Shown here piece after piece: positions 12,351 through 24,469 of a stretch of 64,000 nucleotides of DNA (its first letter is position 1; the number at the start of each line of letters is the position of its first letter). The notes below the pieces were generated by a model. The model did not search any database, was not told where the DNA came from, and saw only the letters and a program-made list of their open reading frames with translations. The position numbers and the translations under genes were made by a program. Origin of the DNA: Warburgia ugandensis (Eukaryota > Streptophyta > Magnoliopsida > Canellales > Canellaceae); assembly GCA_035236585.1 (NCBI GenBank), contig CP141139.1:36279217-36343216 (forward strand), in the 5' to 3' direction.

Positions 12351-12389
12351 TTCTGCTACTGCAATTGCAAAAGCCTCTCGTGCGCATAA
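12351..12389 (+). pseudogene. Relic of a second defensin-like C-terminus
   Basis: Reads FCYCNCKSLSCA then TAA. The DNA is nearly identical to the last 30 bases of the peptide gene at 12091-12120 (TGCTACT-CAATTGCAAA-GCCTCTC). Two changes matter: TGC here against TTC there, and one extra A here that shifts the ending frame. It keeps the CxCxC ending expected for the family. It could be a fragment of a tandem copy or a former alternative last exon (CTAATTTGAG precedes it). Intervening DNA (12121-12350) has no cysteine-rich frame. Confidence 0.5.
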
Positions 12390-12434
12390 AGCAATATACC
12401 CAACCCCTTCTTCCTCTCTTTTCTTCCTTGTCTA

Positions 12435-12586
12435 GTCTCTCTCTCTCTCTCTCTCTCCTATTTCTTCTAAGGAGTATGGCCCATCTAAACAGCCCTAGTC
12501 CCTACCATCTCTCATGCATGCTCCCATATTCCACGTCTCTCTCACTTCCTCTTTGCTTTCCTATATCATGCACACAACACGCTTCC

Positions 12587-12645
<59 letters not shown>

Positions 12646-12746
12646 TTCTTCTAAGGAGTATATTCCACGTCTCTCTCCCTTCCTCTTTCCTTTCCTATAT
12701 TATGCACACAACACACTTCCATCTCTCTCTCTCTCTCTCTCTCTCT
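12435..12746. repeat. CT-microsatellite-bounded tandem duplication
   Basis: Three CT tracts (about 12435-12457, 12594-12641 and 12722-12746) bracket two copies of one segment. The first copy starts at 12457 and the second at 12641, both with CCTATTTCTTCTAAGGAGTA. Both later share ATATTCCACGTCTCTCTC and CATGCACACAACAC-like or ATGCACACAACAC blocks. The second copy lacks about 80 bp, the part from GGCCCATC to CTCCC of the first. The pattern suggests unequal exchange or slippage between CT tracts. Confidence 0.85.
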
Positions 12747-13548
12747 GCCACATTAGCTACCCAAACTCTCACGTCTCTTTCTCACTCTCTAAGAAACCGT
12801 TCCCCTCTCCCTAACTCTCCATTCTCACATGATCTCTACTCCCTAGCCCCCCACCCAAGTCTTTGTTAGGGTTGGAAACTGATTGGAAAAAGAGTTCGAA
12901 AAAGTTTAGGGAAAAAGAGTTTTGAGAGCAGAGCGAAGCATAAAACAGTTTGGAGAGCAAAGTTCTTACACGCAAGATCAAGGAACCATCACTCCTCTCC
13001 CCTGCCATCCGTATCATTCCTGTTTGTTTTCCAATCAAATAAAAATCCATTGCCTTAATTGATCCTATGCCTGTTTATGCTCTGATGTAGGACACATCTA
13101 GTTCTTTAATTCTATGCTTGTTTGTTATCAGATCTAGGCAACATTTAGTGTGTTGATTTATGCCTATATGTGTTCTGCCCTTTTGCGTATGGCTTATTAT
13201 CTCATGATCCATGTTTAGGCCTTCCACAAACAAGATAAGAGGTAGGCTCCACCAAAGTTGGAAGAGGCTTCCCTTTCTCTCTCTCTTTGGACTCTTAAGT
13301 TACAAGAAAGAACTAAGTCGGGAGTTCAAGGGCATGCCCCATTCGAAATATATATAAGAGAAAAGAGAACTAAACTAAGTGGGCCCTATATATAATCAAA
13401 ACAATTGGCGCCTCTCTGGTTTCTCAATTCTATAAATGAATTTAAAGAAGGGCCCACATGCATAAGCTAAATGGCGCCCCATGGGAAGACAAAATCAAAA
13501 GAGAAATGGGCCCACGTGCCTAAGTTAAATTGAACTCCATGTGGCAAA
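12747..13548. other. Intergenic, possible LTR-like leader, unclassified
   Basis: Pyrimidine-rich at first, then AT-rich with several GATCTAG words that foreshadow the minisatellite to the right. No open frame of interest. The CT-rich start followed by moderate-complexity DNA resembles a retrotransposon leader, but no paired LTR can be seen. Confidence 0.3.
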
Positions 13549-14120
13549 TCCTGGGGCTTTGATCTAACATCTATTAATGTAGCTTGAAAAAAGTCCTAAG
13601 GCTTTCATCGAGCATCTAAGATCTAGGCTAAAACAAATCCTAAGGCTTTGATCTAGCATCTAATGATCTAGCCTGAAACAAAACCTAAGGCTTCGATTTA
13701 GTGACTATTTATCTAGCATAGTACAATTTCTAAGGCTTTAATCTAGCACCTACTGATCTAGCTCGACTCAAATTCTAAGGTTTCGATCTAGTATTTACTG
13801 ATCTAGCAAAGAATAGATTCTAGAATTTTGATCTAGCCCCTATTGGTCTAGCGTAACAACAATTCTAAGGTCTTGATCTAGTATCTATTAACCTAGCCTA
13901 AAATGATTCCCAAAGCTCTGATTTAGTCACTATTGATCTAGCCTAAAATGTACTCTAAGGTTTTGATCTAGTCACCGTGATCCAACTTACCACAAATTCA
14001 AGGCTGACATCTAAATCAAATCCAATTGATCTAGCCTAGAAACAAATTCAAGAGCATATCCTATCCCATATTCAATTGATCCAGCCCAAAGACAAACCCA
14101 AAATTATGATCTAGCCCAAG
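13549..14120. repeat. 45-bp minisatellite built on GATCTAG words
   Basis: A tandem array with phase marks (the C/T before CTAAGG or its variant) at 13595, 13639, 13684, 13729, 13774, 13819, 13864, 13909 and 13954, that is a period of 44-45 bp. Each unit reads roughly CTAAGG-TTTGATCTAG, then a 7-base spacer, then TGATCTAGC and an A-rich end. Nine units are clear. More diverged units continue to about 14120, perhaps 14230. No frame stays open through the array, so it is noncoding. Confidence 0.92.
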
Positions 14121-14249
14121 TCTAAATGAACAATTCAAAAGACTAAACGGACAGTCATGATTAGTTCATCCTAAAGCAAACCCCGAAATCTAAATTAATC
14201 TAGCCTAAGTTTGATGCCTAAGACTAATCTATAGTGAGGTACCATTTCA

Positions 14250-15700
14250 TAATTATGATCAAAGGCTAATGTTCACACCCTCAAAAAGGTGGCCATGTAC
14301 TATCTGCAAAGATGGCAGCCATGTACAACCCCTTTATGATATTTTATGTGAAAAATCCATATGAAAGATAATCCATACAAAGGTGGTTGCCATGCAACAA
14401 CAGCCATTTACAAAACTCTTATGAAGTCAAGATATGCTCAGAATAGTAATTTTAACGTACTGGGACCTAGCTACGAGGAAGACCTAAGACAATGATAATT
14501 CTAATATGATGGACCTTGGCTATGTGAGAACCATAAGGTGAAGATGCTTCTACCATGCAAGAAAATTGTAAAGAGTCTTCACGAGACAAGGACTGGCTAT
14601 GGACCATGTCACCATTTCTATAATTGTACTTTGTCTAAAAAAGAAATGTTTTGATAGTGATAGAGTCAAACATAAGTCCTTTTAACAATCAACTGGTTAC
14701 TAACTAAAAAATGCCTTCTGCTCTAACATCAAGTAGTTAAAGGAACGTAGGATCTATGTCTTACATCACCACACATCTCCTTAAATACACTGGAGAAGGA
14801 TATTGCTATGCTATAAAGGTCATGATGCAGCTACCTATGCTTAAACTACAAAAGAAAGTACATGCCAATGCTACACATAATATTAAACAAAAAGGCTTTA
14901 AAGGTCATACGCTTTCAATACATAAGTTGAGATAATACTTTGAAGGACATATTCATACATCACTTATCGACCATCTCCTGTCGAAAAATTATACGGTGGA
15001 AATTTTGATCACATACAACTTACCATGTTAGAAAAAGACACATTATGACTCTAGTGGAGTTAGGTCTTGTATCCTCTGATGTCGATTGATCAATGATAAT
15101 ACATGTGTTCTCCTCCATCATCAAACAATTAAGGGGACACAAAATCTATGCCCGATATTGCCATTATCTCTTATACATATATTAAAGGAAATTATTATAT
15201 ACTTGAGGTTACAGTAAAGCTACCTATGCCTAAATGATCAAAGGGAGGATCTAATAATGTTAAACACTAGATAAAGTGGCTTTAAAGTTACACACTCTTA
15301 GCAAGTCAAGGTAATACTTTGGAAGACATATTCGTATATTAAGCTTGACTAGTTCATGTTGTAAAATTGAGTCATCAACCTAGTAACATTGTAAAATTGA
15401 TCCAAGCTAGCCTACAAATATCATTGAAACCATATATCATGATACCTTGGTCATACTTAGCTAACCACTAATCAAGGGTGTTTCTTTGTATGTCTATATA
15501 TGTTATATAATTAAAGACCGCCTTTATAAATTCAATAGTTAAAGGTTGTGCATATATATCAAGTCATAAAAATTAAATTAATTAAGAGCCACAAATAACT
15601 GCAATATAAATGTGACACTTGATGTAACTGGAAGAATCTATCCCATAGTCACTTGATAAGTAGGTAAAATAGGAATGTCACACTTGATGTAACTAGGGAA
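14250..15700. repeat. Diverged direct duplication (about 390-bp offset) in AT-rich DNA
   Basis: Segment 14690-14990 and segment 15080-15375 share ordered blocks: CTACCTATGC (14831 and 15220, offset 389), TAATATTAAAC or TAATGTTAAAC, GGCTTTAAAG, and GATAATACTTTG or GGTAATACTTTGGA followed by ACATATTC. Similarity is perhaps 65-70 percent by eye. Nothing coding. The region may be the noncoding part of a long-dead LTR element, which I cannot confirm. Confidence 0.6.
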
Positions 15701-18700
15701 ATTGGCCTAACTGTTTTCTTTTGTATGATTGTATGCACAAATGCAAAAATCCATAGTGGACAGGTTTTTGACATGCCTTGTGGGATATTCCTTTACCTTC
15801 ATCTTAAGTTTGATTGAGTTTTCTTTCCTTTTTAGGAAAGATGACTTGCAACACAATGATTTGTATGAATTTCTCTTTGATGACTTTTTGGTTGACAACT
15901 TGGCCATTTTGTTGTCCCTATCTTGTGAAGGAGATGTTCCACCTACACGATGACCCCTGTGCAATTTCTATTTTCCTAATGAAGAAAAGTGTTTTATCAG
16001 TACGAAAGCTGCCTTTTTTGAGGATGAGTATATCACTGATTGAAGGCAATAGAAGCCATATATTAATGGATAAAGAATCTCAAGACTTAGTCAATTGATA
16101 CCATAAACTAGTGAAAAAATAGAATAACATAGATGATGGATTTCATCGTCAAGCTTCGAAAATATAAAATATTGGGCTAGGTACTGTAGGAATAGTAAAA
16201 TGTAGTGACAATAATTGTAAATATATAAGGCAAAAGGGTACTTAAAATAATAATAATTGCATGACCATAAATAAAATGAGGGTATATAGAACATGATTGG
16301 TGGAAAAGTAACTTTTACTAATGATAGTTGGCTTTGAAAGGTTCAAACTTATTCATAAAGATATACTCACTAATGTGTTCTCGTAAACTTATTTGATTTC
16401 TCCAACTCTGAATTATTACTATTGTAAAAAAGAAAAAAAAGAAGAAGAAATAGTATGAACGCCACCACAACTAACACTGTTCATTAAATTGACTCCTCTA
16501 GTTATGTTGTTATCACCAAAAAGGCCATAACTACTAGATTTTTCCTAGAACGACATCTATCAGTTTGTTGTAAGAAAAAAAACTAAGAGAAAGGGTTGAT
16601 GGGCCCAAAAACATATTGTTCATTTTTTAGGGCTTTTTGGTAAATTTTATTTATGAGATAATTAATAAATTGAAGAATAGATTGTTATTATGTATTTCTA
16701 CCTTGTCTTCTTCATAACAACCCTACTTAGGGCTAAAAAAAAAAAAAGGTGCAACTGGCCTTATACTATCTGGTCCTATTTGGGTTTTTTGAACGTAAAC
16801 TAATCAACCCAATAGTATATACTTTATACTAATTTTATGCTTAATCAAGAATAATAGAGGAGAGAAACACATTATTCACACTAATTTAAAAAAGGGCAAA
16901 CTAAAAAATAATACACTCAATAAACTAATTCTATCAAATGCTACTAAATTAGTTTAAACAATTCATTCGAGCAACATCAAAGCCTAGAAAAAGCCTTAGA
17001 AACACATCTCAAAACCCATTCTTTACTGTTTCCCATCATGGAAGTTCATAAACAACTTCAAACAATAAATTGTCTCAAATTCTATTTATGAAACAACCTC
17101 ATGGGTAAAACCTCAAAAACATCTGAGCATAAATGATATATCTGACTGGAAAGAAAATCATGCATCAAACTTTAATGTTGCTTTGAATGACCAGAAACTC
17201 CAAATCTAGCTTGCTTAGCCCATCTTCAATCTTTCTCTAATTGCTAGAAAAACTTGAAATAGCCAACTTCAAGCTACATTAGGAGGATAGTTTGAGGAAG
17301 ACACAACTACAATTTTTTTTTACAAGGATGGTATTTTGGAAGTATGGTTTTGCTTTATTATTATTATTATTATTATCAATTTTTTTACATTTAAATCCAA
17401 AAAAAGGATGCAACCCTAAAAGAAATTTACAATGCATTATTGGGCCCAATCTTAAAGGTGTTAATTGGTTAGAAAGGTTCGACTGATCGAAATAATCCGA
17501 CTAGATTTGATCAGTATTTAAACCCTTAATTCAATGTATCCAATTGAATCAGATCATTGCATTTATAGTTCAATTTTTGGTCAATCTATGAACAAGTGCA
17601 AAATATTGTCAAAGTATCACAAATCCAAAACATTTTTAAAGGACTAAAATGTCCTTAATTTTTATTAAGACATTATTATACTAATACAACCAAATTAATA
17701 AAAGAAGTAAGCACATCATGTTTCCCGTTTCCAGGTTTTGCTGCCTATATGACTTTACAATTTTAGTTTTCTTTGTAGAGCATGATTAGCTTCTTTTGTT
17801 GCTTTTCGTGAAATATATATGCAACTATTGCTTTATATGTTTTCTGTGTATTTCACAAGTTTACAAACATGTTTCATATCATGTCATACTTTTAGATTGT
17901 CGAATATGTATTTGTTTTAGGGTACACTAATGACAATATAACAATGTTTTAATGGAAGAATGACACAAAATAATAATCGTATTTTTAAGTATAATTTTGA
18001 TAGACCAATTAATATCAAACTAGAAGATCTTGTTATGTGGTAATAGAGTTTCAATTAAATTTCATTGGATATAACTTCGTAAATTTTTTTGTATAGCCAA
18101 GTGATTATATATCTATGATTTCACTACCTAACATCTACGTTTCACTTATTTTTATGATAATAAGTATTTCCACTTTTTTATGTATATTATATGCTAGGCC
18201 ATTCAAAATTAGTTCCTTTTTCAAATGAATAAGGATTTGAACATCAGGCACAAAGTCCAAAGAGTCATCTGTTAAGATCTGAACTCATTGGGATTGCTAG
18301 TTGTCAGGATAGTAAAATGGGTGAATCTAATCTAACTGAAGGAAGGAGGCTCTATGCGGAAAATATGGTAGTAGGACTTCTCTGCTAGTGAACCAACACT
18401 TTGAGGCAATTTGATGAATAGTGGTAGTTGGCGGTTTGTAATATTTCCACAAAGAAAAATGATGTGGATTTCATTACTCTAGAATATGGAAAAGTGTTCT
18501 TTGGATCGGTATTGGACAATCAAAACGCCATCTAAACACGATCCTCAATCACCAGTAAGAAGTTATGGATACAAGATTCCTGAATTAGCGAAAGAGATGA
18601 AGTGATTGATGAACTTGAAGTCGGGTTTCGCATGGAAACGGATGGGAGATAGTGCAACATCTTATCTCAATTGAAGACCTCAAACTACAGTGTGTTTGCT

Positions 18701-18800
18701 TGCTCATATTTTCATCGATCGTAATATAAACTTCTCAAACTACCTTACGGTTTCATTTTTTGATTGTTTGCTGCATATCTATTGGGTAGCAAGTGGAACC
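15701..18800. other. AT-rich intergenic DNA, no gene recognised
   Basis: Long AT-rich stretch with short homopolymers and a (TTA)n patch at about 17356-17376. Short open frames here show no recognisable motif. At 15729-15960 two overlapping frames are open on opposite strands, which points to chance rather than coding. Confidence 0.4.
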
Positions 18801-18822
18801 TAATAGATGGACGTCGTTGATC

Positions 18823-18825
<3 letters not shown>

Positions 18826-18871
<46 letters not shown>
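18826..18871. repeat. (CT)n microsatellite
   Basis: A clean 46-bp CT dinucleotide tract. Confidence 0.97.
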
Positions 18872-18873
<2 letters not shown>

Positions 18874-19289
18874 ACCTTAAATTAGCATTTGATTAGATCA
18901 TCCAACTAACTAATTTTATAATTTTAAATCAGTTTTAGCTCTAAGTGATCGTCCAACCGTTATTTGAAAATTTAACAGCTAGATGATCATTAAGCTAATT
19001 AAATAGGTAATTAATGGTATGAATGATTCTGAGTTAGTTTTCTATTTTGCAGATTGATCAAAGTAAACTTTGGACGACTCAGATCGACCTTATAAGTGTC
19101 AAATTTGGAAAAGATATGATGGGTCTCACTTGATATGAGGAGGTTGCATGCTGTCAGCATAAGGCTCACATTGCGAGAAATCATGGGAGACCCCACATGC
19201 ACGACACTCCATGGAAGACAAGCATGAGTATCGCATGGGAGACAACATAGCATGGGCAACCCAAAAGATAGGAACCTTTTCGGGTCCCC

Positions 19290-20200
19290 CTTATAAAGGA
19301 AACCCATCCACTGACCAGGCTCTCTTCTTCTTCTTGCTTCTCCATTTTCTCCCTCCTAGAGGAGAGAGGTGGAAGGACTGTTCCTCTCCACCTCTCTCGT
19401 GCTCTCCTTGATGTCCCTTTCTCCATAGGAGGCAAGCTACCCCTGTCTTCTTCTTCTTCTCTCACACCCCTTCTCTTTATCAATCTCTCTTACCCACCTC
19501 TTCACCACCCCCATCTCACGCACCCTTCTCTGTTACTACTCACTCTCCTTTCCCCTTGATGGAGAGAGGCAGAAGGACTGTTCCTCTTTGCCTCTCAATC
19601 CATCCCAACCTGCTCCTGCTCCTGCTCCCGCTCCCTCTCTCTCTATTCTCTTCTCATCCCTCTCACACCCCTCTCCTAATCTCCATGCTCTCACCCCTCT
19701 ACCATGCTATTCTTCTTCCCTCTTCTTCTTCTCCCTTATCACCCCTCTCTACTATCTCTCTCATACTCACCTTCTCAGATCCTCCAAAATCGATCACACC
19801 AACATAGACCCCCATACCAGTCAACAATCCTCTCCATCCTTATTCTTTATCCCCATCCCCATCCCCATCTCCTTCTCCACCAACTCTCTTTCTCTCTTAT
19901 TTCGCCTGATCTACCTCACCAATAGCCTGAAGAAAGAAAACTCGATCTCTCTTTCCTCCCCATCTACATCTTCTTCCTTCTTCCCTTGTTTCCTACTTCA
20001 CCGTCTCTGGCCACCCCAGGAGAGGGTTTTCTCAGTTAGCCCTTTCCCCTCTTCCTCTTCTTTCCTCTCCCCTTCTTCTCCAATTTGGACGGCTTAAAGG
20101 AAGAAAACCCAGATCGAGTTTCCTCCCTTTTCCTCTCCTCCTTCTCCCCCATCTTTCTTCTTCTTCTTCTTCTTCTTCTTCTTTGCTTCTATTTTTTCGT
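19290..20200 (+). other. TATA-like box followed by an 860-bp pyrimidine-rich tract
   Basis: TTATAAAGG at 19291-19299 precedes DNA in which nearly all + strand bases from 19318 to 20182 are C or T, broken by short purine islands (for example near 19365-19380, 19555-19580 and 19931-19945). It ends in a (TTC)n run (20155-20182). At 20610-20670 a segment containing TTGAGTTCCCGAGAAAATC and CCGTGCACTTGG resembles the leader of some plant gypsy elements upstream of gag. I infer a retroelement promoter and leader. The long open frames on the + strand come from composition bias and are not proteins. Confidence 0.4.
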
Positions 20201-20679
20201 AGGCATTCGTCTGTTACCGTTCATGAACAATATTTCTACTATTCAAAGAATAGGAATTTTACTATTTCAACATTAGCTTTTTGTTATCAAATTCCATTTT
20301 TGCCCATTGTCTCTTTGTTTTAATTCTAGATGTATCTGTTTTGTCCTTAGCTTATTTTGTCTTATTTTTAATTCAAGTTTTGCTTTATTATTGTTTTATC
20401 TTATTCTCAGTTAACCCCTTTACTATGCAATTTCAAGCCCTGTTGTTGCGTGACACAACAATTAAGACATGGAATTTGCATTTGAATTATTATTGTATTT
20501 AATTTTATTTAAATTCAGAATAGTGTATTCAAGGATTAATCAATTAGAATCTTTTTTTTTGTTGTTAATTTATAATTAAAATTTGTGTAAACTCCAACAT
20601 TTAAGTTGAGTTCCCGAGAAAATCAACCCGAACTTGCACTAGCTAGACTACAATTGCCGTGCACTTGGAAAAAACATAA

Positions 20680-23355
20680 ATAATTATACTTCTTAAATCT
20701 CCTACCATGTATAACTTGCTGAGATATTGTAAATGTTTGAATGTTTATAATATCTCAGATATAGAGAAGGAGGGTTGAAAGCTCAAGACTAGAAGATAAT
20801 TACTGATAAGGGTATTTATTTTGAGAAAAATTGTATTGAATGCTTTGTAATTTGGATTTTACTATTTGGATAATGTATGTAATAATACAGGGGCTGTGTA
20901 TGTGAACCACTAGATATATCTTGATTTTAATAAAAGTATTTCTATTGTTGTGCAATAGAAATTTTATTTTATATAAAAATCTATGTATGATAAGTAATTT
21001 GAAGTGACACTAGTGTTTTTACAAATCATTTCAAAGAAAATATTTTTTTGTTTTTTAATTTTTAAATTTTTTTACTACTAAGGGCCCTATCTTTACAAAA
21101 CATTTGTGAAAATGTATTTTAAAAACTTGGGTTGTCACATTGAGTTAGTACAATTATCATGGATTTTAGGGGGTGGAAGCTGTTCTTGAAAAAAGGTTAA
21201 GTTACAAGTCATGATGGATCAACAATGTGACATATCTATGGATGAGACCGAAAAATCATCCAAAGAGTTGGTCAGCACATTTAGAGTTGGTAACTGTAAA
21301 TTGTAGGGGATTAGTTCTTGTTATGTATGGAGATTATAAAAGAGTCTTGGGAACCTAATGGAGAGGAATATGGATAAAGAAATAGGTATTGTTCATGATA
21401 CAAAGAGTCCCAAACTTATTAGTGTGTTTCAAGAACAATTCACAGAGCACATGAGAGATCCCCATTATAATATATGCCAATTTTCTTAGGATCAAGTTGC
21501 TCTTAGCCATGTAATTGTTAATTAGGAGACCTATTTGAGTTGAAGTAATCTGACTTGTGTCCTAACATCAATGTGTTCTACTTTATATTTCCTAACTAAG
21601 TGATCATTATCTTAATGTTCTAATATTGTTTTGTGATATTTTACACTACATTTCTGTTTTAGTCATTTGTATCCTTTCTAGCTGCCTTATTGGTCCAAAT
21701 GGTAATACCTTAAAAAACTTGCCGTAGTGCTCTTCTAGAATCTTTATGAGTACAATGAGTAGGAAGTTAAAATCCATAGAGATTTAAATTCTTACAAATG
21801 ATGCATGAAAACGTGGGATTCTAATGTAAGCATGATGAACATAAATGACTATTTTGCTTATGTAATGAATCCTTAGATAGTTGGATTTGGTTTCTTCCCC
21901 ATTAATTGTATGTAGTTCTTATTTACACATTATAGAGCATGAATTATTCTTATTGCAATCGAAGCACTATTTTGAGTTAAATGGTGCTTATACAACAAGA
22001 AGTTAGTGAATAAGAATGTGGCTTTCAATGTAAAGCCTACTAAAGGTTATTATTAGGGTTTTTGTACGTCACATATTAAGATAACTACATATCATTAATA
22101 GCTTCATACCTTAAAGTTGTGTTGTACTTTCTCATGGAGTAGACCCTTGAAAAAGATATTAAAGAACTTTGCTCTTTTCATTTTGCATGAACAGTTAATA
22201 TCATGAATTATATATTCTTTTCTAAAGTTGATATGCCTTCTAAAAGATTTGCTCATATCTTGTCTTTGTTAAACAGCTTACTTGCCATAATCCTGATGAT
22301 ATACGTCAAAGAAGATTTTCAATTTTTGGGTTAATCATTTTACATTTGTTGCCCCTAGTAGATCTTCCTTTAATTTTTGGCTTTTATAAAACTATATCCC
22401 ATACTAGTATTGTGCTTTTGATCTTTCCCTGTCCAACTTATATGATTGGTAATATTTGGATAAACACCATCATTTGATCATCTGGAAGAATTTGTTCAAT
22501 AGTTTTGCTTTATGACTATTGAAGTATATATGAGTTTGATCTTATCCTTTATGAAGAAGCTGATATGTAACACTAAGTGGAACTTCCACCAAAATAGACC
22601 AAGTTAATGTCCACCACTTTCTCAAGTTTGTGAAAGAAAAGGCTATGAGAGCTGAGTATCAGTGTGCGGTCTTTATGTACTCTTGGTTATATCAAGTATG
22701 ATATAAGGATATTCATTGAGAACAAAAACATGTCTGCATTTAAATTTGTGCAAACACAAGGGGTAACATGATGTGTGTTTGGACAAATTAAATCTGTTCT
22801 TGGTTGAATGGTATTTGACAGAAGCCTCACTTGTTCAACAATATACATTTAACCTTAGCTTCACGGTTACAAGAAAAAAGTGCATAACTCTTGGAACTCT
22901 TTTAACATGGCTAGGAGAGGTTTGATTAGACATTTTAAAGCTCCCATGGAGTCACCATTGAGGAAAACAACAATCAATAGCAGGTAGATAAAGTTAAAAT
23001 TTTGACACAATGAACCTAATTGATGAATGAAAGTCTTCATGTCAGGGAACTGATCAAGTGTGTTGATACTACCTAATTATTGGTTTTTTTTATATATTAT
23101 CTTAATTGATTTGTCTTATGTAATAATAGAGTCTCACCATGATTTTTAGATAAAATCATATTATTGAAACATTTTAGGGAACACTTGATACTAGTGACTT
23201 AGTAGAATGATTAGAAGTACATTAGGGATCTTTAATTGGATTGCAGATACAAGTAATGCTTATCATCTTATATATACACTGTCACCAAAATACAAAGATC
23301 TTATATTTTGAGTCTAGAGATGAATCAGGTGATATTATCCAACAAATATTGAGAT
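20680..23355. other. AT-rich intergenic DNA, probable dead retroelement sequence
   Basis: I translated parts of both strands by eye and found no secure gag or pol motif. The base composition and the position between a leader-like segment and gag/pol relics suggest decayed retroelement DNA. Confidence 0.3.
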
Positions 23356-23569
23356 CCAGGTATCTTTAGAAAAGGGCAGCCTTGGTGCACGAAGCTCCCA
23401 CACATGTAGGGTTCGAGGAAGGGGTGGATCACAAGGGTCAATAGTATGCGACCTTACCTTGCATTTTGCAAGAGACTGTTTCCACGCCTTGAACTCGTGA
23501 TCTCAAGGTCACATGACGACAGCTCTATTGTTGCACCAAGGATCCCCTTCCCAGGTATCTTTAGAAAAG
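23356..23569 (-). mobile_element. Au-like SINE with perfect 19-bp target duplication
   Basis: The body at 23375-23550 reads on the minus strand as a tRNA-derived SINE. It has a 5' end like GGGGATCCTTGGTGCAACA, then GTGACCTTGAGATCACGAG and TTCAAGGCGTGGAAACAG, the conserved CTCTTGCAAAATGCAAGGTA, then CCCTTGTGATCC and a 3' end GTGCACCAAGGCTGCCC. This is the layout of the plant Au SINE family. Identical 19-bp flanks starting CCAGGTATCTTTAG are at 23356-23374 and 23551-23569, direct evidence of target-primed insertion. Confidence 0.93.
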
Positions 23570-24025
23570 CAATAAAATTTGAATATTGCAATTCAAAGCA
23601 TTCAATCAATATCACATTTCCATAATGTTAGGGTTTATTAGTTGATTTCCAATTTTATCTTAAGTTGGAGAAAGCATAGAATGTGGTACAAATGTTGCTA
23701 CATGAATATTGCTTGTAGACATGAGATCTCTGTTATTTTGCCACTTTTAGCTGCTATCTCTTGCTCGAATTAGAGAAAGCATAGATACAAAACATTTGTC
23801 TTATGTTTTTATTTTGATAGGAAAAATGTAAGTTAATATTAGATCATCTTTCTTTTGTGATTGAGACTTATACCTTAATGTCAATTACATCCCCATGGAA
23901 CTGTGTTTTCTTTTGAAAATGGACATTATGATGTTCCACTTGTCCCAAGTTGAGGAACAATCTTCTTTAAGATAATGGGCGTATTAACAAGCATCATGAG
24001 TTGATTTGGCAAATATCTTCTTCTA

Positions 24026-24047
24026 AACACACACACGCGCGCGCGCA
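24026..24047. repeat. (CA)n(CG)n alternating purine-pyrimidine tract
   Basis: A 22-bp stretch with ACACACAC followed by CGCGCGCGCGCA. Strict alternation makes it prone to form Z-DNA. CpG repeats of this kind are rare in the surrounding CpG-poor DNA. Confidence 0.85.
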
Positions 24048-24469
24048 CTAATGATCTCTTCTTTTCTTCTTCCTTTGTCAATTGAGATTCTTTTAGAATT
24101 CCACTATAAGGGCAAAGTTATGGACAAGATCAAGGATTGATCCCATCTCCTCTTTTTTTCCTTTACAACTGTCACTAGTCTTGGTTGCCCACATACCATT
24201 GCTAGCAATCAATCTTGATTAAGGGGTGTTGGCTCCATGGGGAGGACTTAGAGAAAGAAGGTGCTAACAATACACCACACATGGATGAAGAACGTGCTAA
24301 GGAATTGTTAATAATTTTCTATTCATGCCATTATTGGATCTCAAATGCCTCACAACATGTGAATTGAGGCACATTTGGGTAAATTTCCTCATGTAGCTTT
24401 AGTTGATGTAAGTAGCATTCATGATTCCCTAAATGATCATGTACCTAAGCAATTTGGTCTAACAATCGA

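Noticed and set aside
12365-12814. 149-codon frame next to the defensin-like locus
   Set aside because: Ser-Leu repeats from CT tracts. It covers a duplicated noncoding segment.
13549-14120. Regularly spaced repeats considered as a CRISPR-like array
   Set aside because: The whole unit repeats with no unique spacers, and the DNA is plant nuclear. It is a minisatellite.
19588-20097. 169-codon frame rich in Ser, Pro and Leu
   Set aside because: It lies wholly in the pyrimidine tract, where C/T bias removes stop codons. Overlapping frames look the same.
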